Source: Lichenostomus cassidix (lineage: Eukaryota > Chordata > Aves > Passeriformes > Meliphagidae). From it: a stretch of 64,000 bases of DNA. Of the stretch, positions 11,375-22,489 are shown one piece after another. The translations under genes were made by a program, and so were the position numbers. The DNA is taken from NCBI GenBank assembly GCA_008360975.2, contig CM039210.1:13766293-13830292 (forward strand), written 5' to 3'. Under the pieces are notes generated by a model. It saw only the letters and a list, made by a program, of their open reading frames with translations. It made no database searches and was not told the DNA's origin. The first letter of the stretch is position 1. Every line of letters starts with the position of its first letter.

Positions 11375-12539
11375 TGTCTCAGGTTAGAGACAAGGTTAGG
11401 AGAAAGCGCTCTGAATGAATGCCTTCCCCAAAGGAAAAGGGTTCTAGGCACTCCCCTCCACCAAAAGGAATTTCTTGGATGAAAGTGAAAAAAACTATTT
11501 ATTTAACAAAACAAACAAAACATCCGCAAGGCACAGGGAAAAGGGAAAAAGGAACTATAAGGTATTGAACCTGCAAAGACTGGTGGATTTCTAGTTCTTT
11601 AGCTTGCTCAGCTTCTTCCTAGGTCCAGAGCTCCAAGGATGCAGTGTTCCCGTGGCCTCCCCGCCCCGGTCACAGCATCCGGCTCCCATTGATGATCTGG
11701 TTCTCGGACCCAAAGCTAAGCCAAACAGTTCCAGAAGAAAAGCAGAAGCCGCTGAGAATTCCTGTCGCAGTCCAGGGGAAAACTTCTCCTTAGCTAACAA
11801 CAAGCAAGCTAGCTAGCAGCTGGAATGTGATTCCCCCCACACTCCAAGGCCGAGAAAACCCAGAGGAGTGAGAGTTTCAAAACAAACTGCACCAGTAGAG
11901 TTTCTCCCAGCTGCTGGACCCAGCTTAAAATTACAGGATCCACTTCTGGGCATAAAGTAGACAATAGAGGAATACAGTATGATTCGCCCCAATCGAGCCC
12001 AGAGACACTTCAGAGACCAAGTCAGAGAAGTGGGTATTTGCTTTATTCGGTGCACCGGGTGTGGGGGAATTTTCTCCACCAAACACACACACTTCAGTAC
12101 CCCCAAAGACACAGTGTTATAGGTAAAATTCATGAATATTAATTACATTCCCCAGGATAGGAGTGGTTACACAAATCATTTCTCAGAAGTCATTAATATC
12201 ATTAGCATGTGCACCATGCATGCTCTGTATGTCCTGGTGGTCTTTGGAGACTCCCAAAGACCCCTCCAGGGTGAAGGTCCTTCATGGGATGATTCAGCGT
12301 TTTCTGTGCTGGTTTCAAATGCATGCTTGTACATCTTAGCTGATAAGCCATCAGGCCAGAGCTGTTACCTACAATTTGAATTTGAATTAAGAGTTCAGCC
12401 TTCAGCCCTGGACAGGCACTGTGCTGGTGGAAGGGGGCAAAAGCTCAAAGAAACAAGGATGATTGAAGTACAAATAGATTTGGGTTTTTCTATTTGACCA
12501 CTTCTTTTTCAAGTATAATCATAAAATCACCCCAAGACA
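11375..12539 (-). mobile_element. Solo LTR family E, minus strand, with nested LTR H
   Basis: Left edge TGTCTCAGGTTAGAGAC and right edge ATCACCCCAAGACA are the reverse complement of E ends. The TSD is GTTAT/GCTAT (11370-11374 and 12540-12544, one mismatch). A reverse poly(A) signal (TATTTATTTAAC) is at about 11498. It is split by element H at 11980-12511. Confidence 0.78.
11980..12511 (-). mobile_element. Solo LTR family H (ERV1-like)
   Basis: Starts TGATTCGCCCC and ends CTTCTTTTTCA with a 4-bp TSD AGTA (11976-11979 and 12512-12515). Removing it rejoins the two parts of the host E-type LTR. The reverse poly(A) signal (CTTTATT) at about 12031 sets the minus orientation. Only one copy was seen. 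Confidence 0.65.
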
Positions 12540-13063
12540 GCTATAGATATGTGTGTCAGCCTTAAGGACCATTCCTGAGGCCAGTCTCACTCAGCAATAA
12601 TAGAAACATCAGCACCTGTATCCATGATCCCAATAAATTATTTTCCTTTAATCTGAACAGTTAGCAGAGGTTGATCCTTAGCAATAGCATCAGTCCAGTA
12701 AATTATTCTGTTGATACTACCAAATCCTCCCTGTCCCCGGGTGTTTGAGAATAAGGCACTCAGTAAGGTAAAAGTAATGTTTGTGCAATCCTCTGTCCCT
12801 TTGCAATCACACCATAACCAGTTAAATTGTAACCATTACTTTAATTTCTTTTTGACAATCTGAATCAATTACTCCCAGTACTACGATTTACCTTGCTTTG
12901 AGAAACTAGATCTACCCAAAATTAGTCGTACCATCCCTGTCGGTAAAGGTCCCCAAACTCCAGTATCAACAAGCACTATTTCACTAGCATTTTTAAGAAT
13001 TACTTCTGAGGCAGCTGCCAAGTCCGATCCGCCACTGCGTGTCATTGAATAGCATAAATCAGT
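12540..13063 (-). pseudogene. pro: ERV-M dUTPase and protease remnant
   Basis: Read on the minus strand, the first part is dUTPase-like (SEIVLVDTGVWGPLPTGM, LILGRSS) and ends in a glycine-rich motif (RGQGGFGS). It is followed by a retroviral protease start with MDTGADVSIIAE at about 12590-12625. Stops interrupt both. The dUTPase-before-protease order equals that of ERV-A and ERV-C and is characteristic of betaretrovirus-like elements. It is cut upstream by LTR G at 13064. Confidence 0.75.
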
Positions 13064-13498
13064 TGATGCCTAAAACAGGCTACCTGAAACAGAGGCCAAG
13101 ACAAAGTTAGAAGAATAAAAAGAGGAAAAATTTATTCAGGACTGAAGGTACATTCAGGGCAAGCAAAGCCCCCTCATGGGACTACACCCAAAATGGACCC
13201 CAGGTCACGAGTCCTTCACCTTTTATAAGTTCTGTCCTATTAGCATATTGGCCCCTAATTTCCCAGTCAAACCCTTAGGTGATGATGGTAACCACCCCAG
13301 GCTCGCTCCCCCCCAACTCACTGTTATTTACATATTTTTGGGTCCTAGGGCAATGAATGTCCTTGGATTTCTTATTCAGAAGCAATTGTTTTGGCTACGA
13401 GCACTAGGAACAGAGGTTTTAGTGTTTTATAAGAAGCACAGAACTACACTGAATTACAGATACATGAAGAGTAAAAAACTAGAATTTTTTAAAGCATC

Positions 13499-14333
13499 TG
13501 TATTGGTTTGAAAACAAACCAGTGGGAGATAACAAGTCAATATTAAAATTAATAGAAAAAAATAACAATAAGTGAAATAATACAAGGAGAAGCACTGACA
13601 AAGTCAGATACAACCTGACACCCTGTTAGGGTGGCGGTAGCAGTCCAACTGAAGTATTTCAGTTGAAGTGGTGATCCTGTGAAGGTCTGGTCTCCAGCTG
13701 AAGGTCCAGCGGTAGCTCTTGTCCTCTGGCAACCCAGTAGACAGGGCTAGCTCAGGCAGTTCCAAGGCCAGGTTATATCCAGGTGGGAATGCTTGGCTCC
13801 TCCCTTCTGGGCAGAGTATCTCACAATAGGGTGAGATAAGTCCATGAGTCATGTGGTGGGTCTTTGATGGCCCATTGTCTGTTATCAGGGGTGGGTCATT
13901 GTTGGAAAACGCAGTTTTCCAGCAAAACTTATGCTAACTGAACACACCTGAGCAGGGCCTCAGCATACTCAGGCCTCAGTAAAATCCTAACAAGCTACAG
14001 TGGCTTGTTTACCTGAGAATGTTCTGTGAGAAGAATGTCATGGGAAAGAATAGGGAGTCAGAAGTATTATGAGAAAGAAAAAGGGAGTCACCAGGAGGAT
14101 CCCTGAATGTGTGAGAACAAACTGCAGATACGTGTGTAACTATAATTAGTAGCATCTGTAACAGTATATAAGTTTCTCGTTTGGTGAAATAAAATGGAGC
14201 TTACTCTGTATCTCATATTGAGACTGCCGTGAGTTCCCTCTCGTCGTTATGTCAGGTCATTAGCAGGTGAAAACAGCTAATGGCCCACAGCTGGTGGCAA
14301 TAGAAAACTACATCTATATTGTAACCTAGGACA
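13499..14333 (-). mobile_element. ERVL solo LTR with nested LTR I
   Basis: Reverse complement of the LTRs of the full ERVL at 54091-60044 (left edge TGTATTGGTTTGAAAAC, right edge GTAACCTAGGACA). Perfect 5-bp TSD GCATC (13494-13498 and 14334-14338). It carries LTR I at 13900-14254. Confidence 0.9.
13900..14254 (+). mobile_element. Solo LTR family I (ERVK-like)
   Basis: 355 bp from TGTTGGAAAACG to CGTTATGTCA with a perfect 6-bp TSD GGTCAT (13894-13899 and 14255-14260). The promoter-like CAGTATATAAG at about 14162 is followed by GAAATAAAAT at about 14186, again a very short TATA to poly(A)-signal distance. This is the innermost element of a three-deep LTR nest. Confidence 0.85.
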
Positions 14334-14339
14334 GCATCG

Positions 14340-14782
14340 CAGTGACTCTGCTTTTGTCTGTTCCCAGCTCCATTCCTGTGGTCCCATCGTTGGGAGAAAA
14401 GCCCTGGAGATTTGAGATGTTCCTGGCATGTCCCCCCGACTCCCCCATGCAGTGCGGCTGTCTGTGTCTCCTGGCCACTGGCGGAGCTTGGGGCACATGG
14501 TGTGGCACAGCCACTGGGGCTCATCCAGTCCTGCCACCACTCTCTGGGCTGCAGAGCTGGCCGGCGGCCATAGGCCAGCACTGTGTTGAGCAGCTGAGCA
14601 GCATGGCTGCACCACCATTGTGTCCCACGACAGCAGCATGAAGTGGTGTGAGGATGAAGCGGGCGAGGCGGGCAGCCCCGGGCTCCCTCCCCATGCTGGG
14701 GCTGCTGCTGCTGGGCGCCCTGCCAGGGCTTCGGACGGTGCTGCTGTGGCAGGAGGTGAAACCAGGAGCTTGTAATTAACAC
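14340..14782 (-). pseudogene. Probable ERV-M gag-pro linker remnant, GC-rich
   Basis: After the G-like LTR the TSD places this stretch as the upstream continuation of ERV-M. It is GC-rich and its minus-strand frames are rich in Pro, Ala, Ser and Gln. That would fit a gag/pro linker, but no zinc knuckle or capsid motif is visible. It could also be a separate insertion. Function not recognised. Confidence 0.35.
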
Positions 14783-15356
14783 ATGTTGTGGTTTGGACCC
14801 TGGCCAAATGCCAAGGTACCCATGGACTCTACTCATTCACTCTCCCCTGCCACAGCTGAGCAGCAGAGAGAAAAAAAAAGTTAATACACACAGGGCTCAT
14901 GAGTTGAGATGAGGACTGGGAGACGCTCCAAGGACAAAACAGGTTCCTCTTAAAGTTACAAAGTGAAATTTATTACTAACAGAAATAGAGGAGGATAACG
15001 AGAAGTAAAAGAAACCATTAAGACACTGTTCCGGCACTCTCCCCCTCCCTCCTTCCCACCAGCAGCACAGGGGGACAGGGTATGGGACTTTGGTCAGTTC
15101 ATCATCGTGATCTTCTTCCACTGCACGGGGAGAGAAGTCTTTTCCTCTGCGTAGCCGTGGGGTCCCTCCCACGGGAGGCAGCTGTGTTGGTTTTGCTTAG
15201 CCCAGAACATCAGCAAGGTATCCTTAGAATCTAAGAGAAATTTAAACCCTTCAAATGCTGTTGTGGTAGGGCTGAAGAAGTGTCTGAAGGGTGGGGAGTG
15301 GCACAAAGATGACTCCTGTGTGTCCTGTGTGAAAGTTCTGGAAGTTTTTCACCAAG
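14783..15356 (-). mobile_element. ERVK-like LTR family K, truncated
   Basis: Starts TGTTGTGGTTTGGACCC. It contains a reverse poly(A) signal (AATTTATTAC, ~14969) and the diagnostic GTAGCCGTGGGGTCCCTCCC at about 15150, shared with 53245-53262. It is cut at 15356 by LTR D2, and its other end was not found. The proline-like 'GGGTCCCTCCCACGGG' unit is common in avian ERVK LTRs, from general knowledge. Confidence 0.6.
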
Positions 15357-16634
15357 TGTTGAAGGTTGGGGGGGGGAATTCTCTCAATTTCTGTTACTAG
15401 GAAACCACAACGACCAAGTACTCAAGGACCATTCACTCTTTTGTAAGAGACAAAGGATGTGGTCAGGTGTGGTGAAGGGAGGAGGCATCTGGCCCTTGGG
15501 ACTTCACTTGCACGCCAGACTTGGGAAGGGGAACAGTGGAAAACTGCAGTCTCCTTTTCGCAGCGACTGCGGAAACAGAGCCCGGCTCTGCGCTGCTTTC
15601 TCTTTCCTTGCTGGGGTGAGCTTTCGTTTGGGGAAAGGGGCACGGGATTCCAACACCCTCTTCCCCTCCTCTAGTGTGCATCCTCCTGTGCCCTGCCTGC
15701 CAGAATGCACTGCCACAGCTGTGGAGTTTCTGCCACCTTTTGCTGGCTAGCCCGGGTGGGCCAGTCCTGCTGCTCCAGCTCCCTGCTTTGAGCTCCCTTC
15801 TGCATCCTGTCCTGCTGCACGCCACCCTGTTGCCCAGCCCGTCCGCCATGACCAACCCTGTGAGACAGACCTGACCTCAAGCCACAGCGCCACCTCCAGC
15901 TGCTTGCTTGGGAAAAAAGGTGTGGGATCCTGTCCTGGGGTGATGGCAATCCTGTGTATTCCGCTATCATTGTTTGTATGCTCAGAAAATGTGGTCCTGC
16001 AGCTTTAACTGCATTCAGCCAATGGGAGGAGAGCGGGTTGTTTAAAACCCTTCCCCAAGCCTCTCTGCGGGGGAAGCGAGGTGGAGGAAAAGACACTCCT
16101 GGGACCGGCTGCTGCAACTGCTGTCGACGCTGCGAGTTTCTCCCTGGGGTTGCCTCTTCGTCATCTTCCTTTTTTGGACCCTTTTCTCCGATTTGCTTTT
16201 TCGCCTGGAAAACCCAAGGAGCCCCGGAGGACGGCAGATGAGAATCCTCCAGGGAGCTACTGGAGCAACTCCGCCCAGCCCCTGGGGGCCCCTGGAGAGG
16301 GAAAACTACATCTGAGGAAAAGGACACTAAAGTTCACTAGCTGATTACTCAGGTTTAATAACTCCTTTTCCCCTGTTTCTCCCCTTCCCCTGTGCCTTGC
16401 AGGGCACTTTGCGTGTTCTGTTAAATAAATAGGTTTTTTTGGTTTTTTTCACTTTAATTTATGAAATTCTGTTGTGAGTGGGGAAAGGGGGTGCCAGAGC
16501 TCTTGGCTTTTTGGGGGAGCCGTTTGTTTGGAGTGCTCTCCACCTAGAGAAATGTCTCTAATCTGAGACAGATCCCAACTCTTTTTTCCTGCCGGGAGCA
16601 TGCGACTCACATTCTCTATTCTAAGGGAGGTTTC
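15357..16634 (+). mobile_element. LTR family D (copy D2), 5' part (rest 39226-39264)
   Basis: Begins TGTTGAAGGTTGGGG. It is split by an E-type LTR at 15931-16570 and by the whole of ERV-A at 16635-39219. ERV-A duplicated GGTTTC within D2 at 16629-16634 and 39220-39225. The end, AAACCGAGACA, is at 39254-39264 and is followed by GTGTG, the TSD shared with 3409-3413. Its left flank is LTR K, not the expected partner. Confidence 0.78.
15931..16570 (+). mobile_element. Solo LTR family E
   Basis: Starts TGTCCTGGGGTGATGG and ends CTAATCTGAGACA, with a perfect 5-bp TSD GATCC (15926-15930 and 16571-16575). TTAAATAAATAGG at about 16420 is the likely poly(A) signal. Lies inside D2. Confidence 0.88.
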
Positions 16635-17021
16635 TGTTGGAGCATGGCTCATAGAGCAAGGCCATATGAATATGTTTCTTAAGCTCAATTCAGCCTGTGT
16701 GACTGACTCTGAAGTCTCTTTCCCAGGAGATAATGAAACGTAAAGAGCCAAGAATGTGAACATCATAAAAGAATTCTAAACAAGATAAAGAAATTACATA
16801 GACAGAGTTTTAGCTAATGCTTAGAGAGCGTGATCAAAAGCCTACAGCCAATTAGCAAGTTAGATTAGACATGTGAACTCAAGCTTTTATCCAATCATAT
16901 ATACCAGTGTGTCGCGTGAACAGTGCTTTTGTCTATAATAATGCTTGCTTCATGAAAATAAGGGGGAGGTGACACCTATACCTCAGTGAGGACGTGTGTT
17001 TTACTCTGCTGACCCCCAACT
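16635..17021 (+). mobile_element. ERV-A 5' LTR
   Basis: 387 bp, TGTTGG to CCAACT; the imperfect terminal inverted repeat has lost the usual final A. It contains CATATATACC at about 16896. The 3' partner is at 38558-39219. It abuts TSD GGTTTC on the left and the primer-binding site on the right. Confidence 0.9.
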
Positions 17022-17023
17022 TT

Positions 17024-17041
17024 TGGCGCCCACAACAAGGA
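17024..17041 (+). promoter_or_regulatory. ERV-A primer-binding site (Lys-like)
   Basis: TGGCGCCCACAACAAGGA starts two bases after the 5' LTR. The first eight bases equal the 5' portion of a tRNA-Lys PBS and the rest matches imperfectly, so the primer assignment is tentative. Confidence 0.6.
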
Positions 17042-17218
17042 CACCGGGACGGTACTACGAGTACAGTGCTGCGAGCACGGATATCGCGAAGCCGCTAGAA
17101 GACCGTATTGGTACAGTGGTGGAAGCGGGGGGGTCGTAAAGGCAGAGAAGCCGGCTGGAGATGGAGAGTCATGGTCAAGGTGAGGAGAGTCACGCCCTTC
17201 CGCTCCGCGCCGCGAAGC

Positions 17219-19296
17219 ATGGACATAGAGCTTTCAGCGGCACAACAATTACTCCTCAATATTCTCGCCAAGCGAGAGGAGACAGTAAAGGAAAAAGAAC
17301 TAGATAAACTTATTTCCTACGCTCAAAAGCACAATTTTCTTAATACACCCCCTCTGCTATTTTCTGTATTGGAGTGGCGAGAGGTGGGCGAGGTGCTCTT
17401 TGACCAGATAATACAGAGCAAGGGAAGCAAAGAACTTGCAGCTCTGGCAGTGACCTGGCGGTCAGTAATCAATACCTTAAAAGCTATGAAAGCAGAATCA
17501 AACGTAGCTGCCGCAGCGATCCAGACACTCTCGGCATCCACAGTCCCCACCCCAACAAACAGCGCGGCCGCATCCGAGTCTACGCCGCCCCAGCCGCAAA
17601 AACAAACGGCGGAAGAGATGAGGAGTTTGTTTGGTGGGTCGAAAGCGATAAAAGGGCAAAAGGCCGAATCGTGTTCAACCGTCTCTGAGCTCCTCAAAAA
17701 ATATGAAAATTCTAACCTAAAAAACCAGCTCAAGAGAGGCAGCACTGCTGCTGCACGCTGCAACCCAGGAGCGAAAGCAGAAGTTGCTCCGACCTCAGTT
17801 TCCGGTCAACTGGCGCAGAGGGCGGAAGTCGCAGAAGGCACCCCCGGTGGGCGGTGCCACAAGCTGTCCACGCCTCCCTCCACTGCCTCACCTGCCTGCG
17901 TCAGCAATAGCGCCTGAAACGCAGCCCCTCCCTGAAGATGAGGAAGTGAATGACAGCTCCGACAGCAAACCAGAACTAACCAACAGCGTTAGCCAGCAAG
18001 AAACAGCCGCTGAAAGAAAAAACCAATTTGAAAATACTATGGAAGAGCTAAAAACTCAATTCAAACAAGCAGTGAAGCAATTAGAACAGCAAGTGAGCAC
18101 TGCCATCCAAGAAACAGTACAGCCAGCAACTGGCCCCTCAAAGCCACAGCAAATACCGCAGCTAATACAGCAGCTGCCACAACAGTCCCAGCAGATACCG
18201 CAGCATGTAAGCACAGCTAAAACTTGCAATCCAATTACAACAATTGGCTTTCCAGCCTCCCGCCTCCCAAGCCTCTGCTCCCAGCAAAGAACAATGCCAA
18301 TCACTACCACCACCTTACTGCACAACTCCAAATTCTTTGTGTTTAGGGCGGAGATGGTCTGGGGTCATTCGCAATGCCATAATAGAAGGAGAATGGCATT
18401 CAGCTGCAACAATCGCCTGTCCTATCCTCTATGACCCACAAGGTCCCAAATACGAACAACATGATTGGAAAGTCTTGCAATCAGTTAAAAAGGCAGCCAT
18501 CGACTTTGGAATTAAATCTGAACAAGCCCGATTAGGCATAGACTGGCTTCTCACAGCTGATGTCAATTCTCCCACAGATTGTAAAAATCTCGCACCTCTG
18601 CTGCTGACTCCATCGCAATTTATAACATGGTCACGTGAATGGCAGCGACTGGCCGAGCAAGAAGCAGCACGGCCGCGAAACCAAGGAGATCCTCTGTTTG
18701 GAATTAACTCAACAATGCTCACAGGAGATGGCAATTATGAACATACGCTCGTACAGCTACAGTATCCCACCGAAGTGCACAATTTGTCAGCTCAGCTAGC
18801 ACAGTTGGCATTTACGGCTGTACCCGATTCAAAGCCAGAACCCAGCTTCACCGCAGTGAAACAAGGTGTCACTGAGCCATACTCTCACTTTATCGATCGA
18901 TTGTTTAAAGCACTAGAGGATCAAACTGACCTCTCCGAAGACTCCAAACAACGAATGTTTAAACTCCTAGCATTTGAAAATGCCAATTCACCTACAAAGC
19001 AACTACTTGCCACTTTGCCCAAAGGAGCGGAAGTGCATCAGATGCTCGAACTGGCCAGCAGAGCAGCAGTGCAGAAGCAAAATCAATACATGGCCAATGC
19101 AGTGGCCGAAGCAATCAAACCAACCACACAATTACTAGCTGTCGCAGTCACCAAACTGGGAAGCTCTCAGAAGACACCAACAAAGCCTGCAACCTGTTTT
19201 AAGTGTGGAAAGCCTGGACATTACTGCAGAACGTGCACAGCTACCGTTTGGTGTGACCGATGCCAAAGAGATACCCATGCTACCAATGCCTGCTGA
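17219..19296 (+). pseudogene. gag: ERV-A gag, frameshifted
   Basis: Gag polyprotein: matrix, linker, capsid and nucleocapsid. The first ATG in a good context is at 17219. Its matrix-like region (about 100 residues, starting MDIELSAAQQLLL) runs in frame 1 to about 17770. Text then continues in a second frame to about 18240 (a Gln-rich linker with repeated PQQ/IPQ units at 18150-18210) and in a third frame to 19296. The capsid major homology region is near 18845-18950 (VKQGVTEPYSHFIDRLFKAL). Two CCHC zinc knuckles close it (CFKCGKPGHYCRTC and CDRCQRDTHATNAC), followed at once by TGA. Two frameshifts make it non-functional. Confidence 0.85.
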
Positions 19297-19389
19297 GGGC
19301 CAAAAAACGAGAACAAGAGCATGAAGGGACGCTGCGCTGTGACACAAATGGCAGCTCCCGTCACTCAGCCAGACTTCCTCTTCTAGCAA

Positions 19390-20704
19390 CCCAAGGAAGC
19401 TTGGGAATCGATTTGGCAACAACAATAGACATCACATTCTGTCTTGGTTTGAAAGACAGGTGTCTGCCAAGAGAGGTTGAACCCTCCCGTAGGACAGAGA
19501 ATGTGATTTTTTCCCTCCCTCCGAATTATTTAATTTTGTAAATCAAGGGCTTTCAGGCAAAGGTATGGGAAAAAAGGAATATCAGTTCTTTACTAGTATC
19601 TATAAACAAGCAATAACAATAATAGCAACCACAACTAGAACCAGAAAACCAATAGCAGATGACTTGTGAGCTGCTGAGCCTTTTCCCGTGTGGTGTAATC
19701 ACAGTTGCAAGCAGCAGGGGCGCTGTTGAGCTCCCAGTCGGGCAGGGCAGGTGCGATGACTGCCGAGTGGCTGCAGGTGGCGCTGTGGCGCAGGGTCAGG
19801 TCAGCCTCCGGCAGCTGGTAATGGTGGGCAGGCTGAGAAGCATGCAGGGTAGTGAAGCAGCTCGGAGCAGCGAGAAAGTAGGGCAGCAGGGGCAGGCGCT
19901 GGCTCTCTCTCCCCGGCTAGCTAGCGAGGTAGCAAGGATTTCTGCAGTCACAGCAGACACCGCGGTCTCGTGCGGCAGAGGGCGGGGGCAGGCAGCAGAG
20001 GCAGCTGGACTCTCCCGGCAGCAGCTGCGAGAAAAACTGAGCCCGGGGAAACATGCCCTTCCCAGCGGGAAAAAAGGTTGAATCAAAGCTCACCCAGCCA
20101 GGAGAAGAAAAAAAACAGGGCACAGTTGGATTTCCTCTGGTCGCAGCCGAAAAGCAAAGAGCAGCCTCTCCTCCAGCGTCCGAACCACGAGAGAGCGTTC
20201 CAAGGGCCGGCTCTTCCCTTACCCTGCCCTGCCCAAGCACACCTTTTGTCTTTTACAAAAGCCTTGATGGCTCTAAAACACCCAACTATTTGTTGCTTAG
20301 TAACAGTGATGGAGAAAAATTCCAGGCCTTCCCTAAACTCCGACACATTCTTAGACAACAAAGTCCAAAAAATACCACCAGGGATGTTTGGGCAAACAGC
20401 AACCCAAAATGGATTTCTTGGAGCTCTCATCATAGGTCGATCCTCTTCAGGGCTTGCAGGGCTCATAGTATTGCCAGGAGTCATAGACTGTGACTATACA
20501 GGTGAAATTTTTGTGTGTGCATATACCTTAACCCCTCCACTCACCATATCCAAAGGAACCAGAATTGCTCAACTCGTGTTAATCGACAATTTGAATGGTG
20601 GTTTGGGAGCACCTGGCGATCCACGCCAACCATACCGAGGAAACAGAGGCTTTGGATCAACCGGAAATCATGTAGTTAGTTTAGCACAGCAAATGACGCA
20701 ATGA
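19390..20704 (+). pseudogene. ERV-A dUTPase domain, split by an LTR
   Basis: The N-terminal part (GSLGIDLATTIDITF) lies just before 19440 and the remainder at 20346-20704. The latter includes PGVIDCDYTGEIFVCAYTL (substrate-pocket motif with Asp), KGTRIAQLVLI and the C-terminal glycine-rich motif RGNRGFGSTG at about 20637-20666. Retroviral dUTPase hydrolyses dUTP to keep uracil out of viral cDNA. Its place ahead of protease is betaretrovirus-like. Inactivated by the D-type LTR. Confidence 0.85.
19440..20345 (-). mobile_element. Solo LTR family D, minus strand
   Basis: Left edge TGTCTTGGTTTGAAAGACAGG, right edge ACTCCGACA, perfect 5-bp TSD CATTC (19435-19439 and 20346-20350). It splits the dUTPase of ERV-A. 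Confidence 0.88.
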
Positions 20705-20716
20705 CCACTCATCACT

Positions 20717-20980
20717 TTGCAGCTCACCTATAATGGCCACACTCAGCAAATTACAGCAATGCTTGATACAGGAGCTGATGTAACCATCATCAGCCAAGCA
20801 AGATGGCCTAAGTCCTGGCCATTAAGCCCTGCCCTGGATGCCGTTCAAGGAGTTGGAGGAGGCATGAACCCATTACAAAGCTCAGTATCTATATCTATCA
20901 CATTCCCAGAAGGGCAAAAAATTACCGTGTGTCCCTATGTAATGCTCCTCCCAGGAAATCTTGAAGGACTTGTAGGATGA
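20717..20980 (+). pseudogene. pro: ERV-A protease
   Basis: Aspartic protease: AMLDTGADVTIISQARW places the catalytic Asp in D-T-G at about 20765-20773, and GVGGG forms the flap region. The frame meets TGA at 20978-20980 within the G-x-D-I end motif, and a degenerate linker with more stops runs to about 21097. ERV-C keeps the matching domain intact. Confidence 0.85.
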
Positions 20981-21097
20981 GATATTATGAGTCAACTAGG
21001 TGCAGTGTTGCATCTGCCACAGTCAACACATTTTTAGCAGGGGCCACTGCAAAAAGGCTGCCGACCCCAAAGATATCATGGAAGACAGAAGAAACCT

Positions 21098-22440
21098 GTG
21101 TGGGTTGAGCAGTGGCCTTTCTCCAAAGAGCTGCTCACAATCGCACACCAACTCGTAGCAAAACACATTCAACCGTCCGTTAGTCCATGGAACACACCCA
21201 TCTTTGTCATTCCGAAAAAATCAGGTAAATGGAGACTACTGCATGACCTCCAAGCAGTAAATGCTCAAATGTGGGCCATGGGAGCTTTGCAGCCAGGAAT
21301 GCCCACCCCAACTATGCTTCCACAGCAATGGCATGTACTCGTTATCGACCTTAAAGATTGCTTTTTCACAATCCCCCTGCAGCCAGAAGACACAGTTCAC
21401 TTTGCATTTACTTTACCAGCCATAAATAACAGCGAACCAGCTCAAAGGTTCGAGTGGACAGTACTGCCTCAAGGTATGAAAAATTCACCCACTATGTGCC
21501 AACTATAAGTCCAATGGGCCCTAAAACCTATTCGTGCAGTCTTTAACTCTGCCCTTATTTACCACTACATGGATGACATTCTTCTGTGCCAACAGCAGCC
21601 ATTCGCTCCAACAGACCTGCAAGAAATCACTGCCTTGCTAAAAACAAAGGGTTTAGTCGTTGCTCCTGAAAAAGTTCAGATGTCTGCCCCATGGAAGTAC
21701 CTAGGATGGACTGTCACTACCACTCAAATCAGACCTCAAAAACTATCCGTACATTCTGAGCTGAAAACCGTGCATGATGCTCAAACCCTACTTGGTGATC
21801 TACAGTGGCTACGTAATCTCATTGGCCTCCGGAATGAAGACATACTCCCATTATTGCCACTATTGTGAGGCACCGATCCAGCTGCTACAATTACGCTAAC
21901 CCAAGACCAACAAAACTGCCTAGTGTGTCTGGGAGAAATGTTGTGAACCTTTTTCCCTGAACGCCGCCTGCCTGAGATTCCACTAGGCGCGCTCATTTTC
22001 AACTAAACCATCGCCCCCTTTGGAATTATTTGCCAATGGCCGTCTTGGCAAAAAGAAAAAGGTGGAGAGAGCCCAACTGTGTTGACCACCAAGATTGCCA
22101 AGATGCCCAAGACTCCAAAGATGCAAAAACAACCAGTCAAACATGCACGAACTACCCATCCCGAAGAACACATTGTGATTTTAGAATGGGTGTTCATCAG
22201 TCTGTCACCACCAAAAAGTGTGTGGTCATGCACAGAGATGCTCTCAGCTCTTATTCGAAAAACACGCACCAGAATTGTAGAAATATCAGGACACGAAGCT
22301 GTATTTCTCAGTATACCCTTGAAAGCAGAGCTACGAGAGTGGCTAATACAAAATTCAACAGACATGCAAATCGCCTTGGACGCGTACCCAGGGCAACTCC
22401 TAGACCGATACCCTGTAGATCCTCGAATCAATAGGAGAGC
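21098..22440 (+). pseudogene. pol: ERV-A reverse transcriptase
   Basis: RT with full fingers, unlike [24 protein letters not shown] at about 21187-21246, then MGALQPGMP. Motif A is [11 protein letters not shown] at about 21342-21374. A TAA at 21506-21508 breaks the palm. The active-site YMDD follows in the same frame at about 21562-21580 (YHYMDDILL). Thumb and connection continue to 21868, where TGA ends the frame. Connection text continues in other frames to about 22440. Non-functional. Confidence 0.88.
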
Positions 22441-22489
22441 AGCTGTGGGTAGAAGAGCCCAAGGTCCCCGCTAGGCCAATCCAAGGTCT

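Larger units (their letters stand above)
13064..14339 (-). mobile_element. Solo LTR family G-like, split by an ERVL solo LTR
   Basis: Left edge TGATGCCTAAAACAGG; right edge AAAGCATCG, a one-base variant of the expected CA end. The 4-bp TSD CAGT is perfect (13060-13063 and 14340-14343). Removing the nested element leaves about 436 bp. The TTTATAAG and AGCATATTGGCCCC blocks resemble the G copy at 42298-42754. Confidence 0.75.

Noticed and set aside
14252..14836. Long minus-strand frames of 176-194 codons
   Set aside because: They cross an LTR boundary and G-like LTR edge and are low-complexity Gln/Pro/His/Cys text from GC-rich DNA; not a gene.
15457..16344. Overlapping frames of 66-218 codons on both strands
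   Set aside because: They lie within D and E LTRs and cross their borders; no conserved motif. LTR shadow frames.
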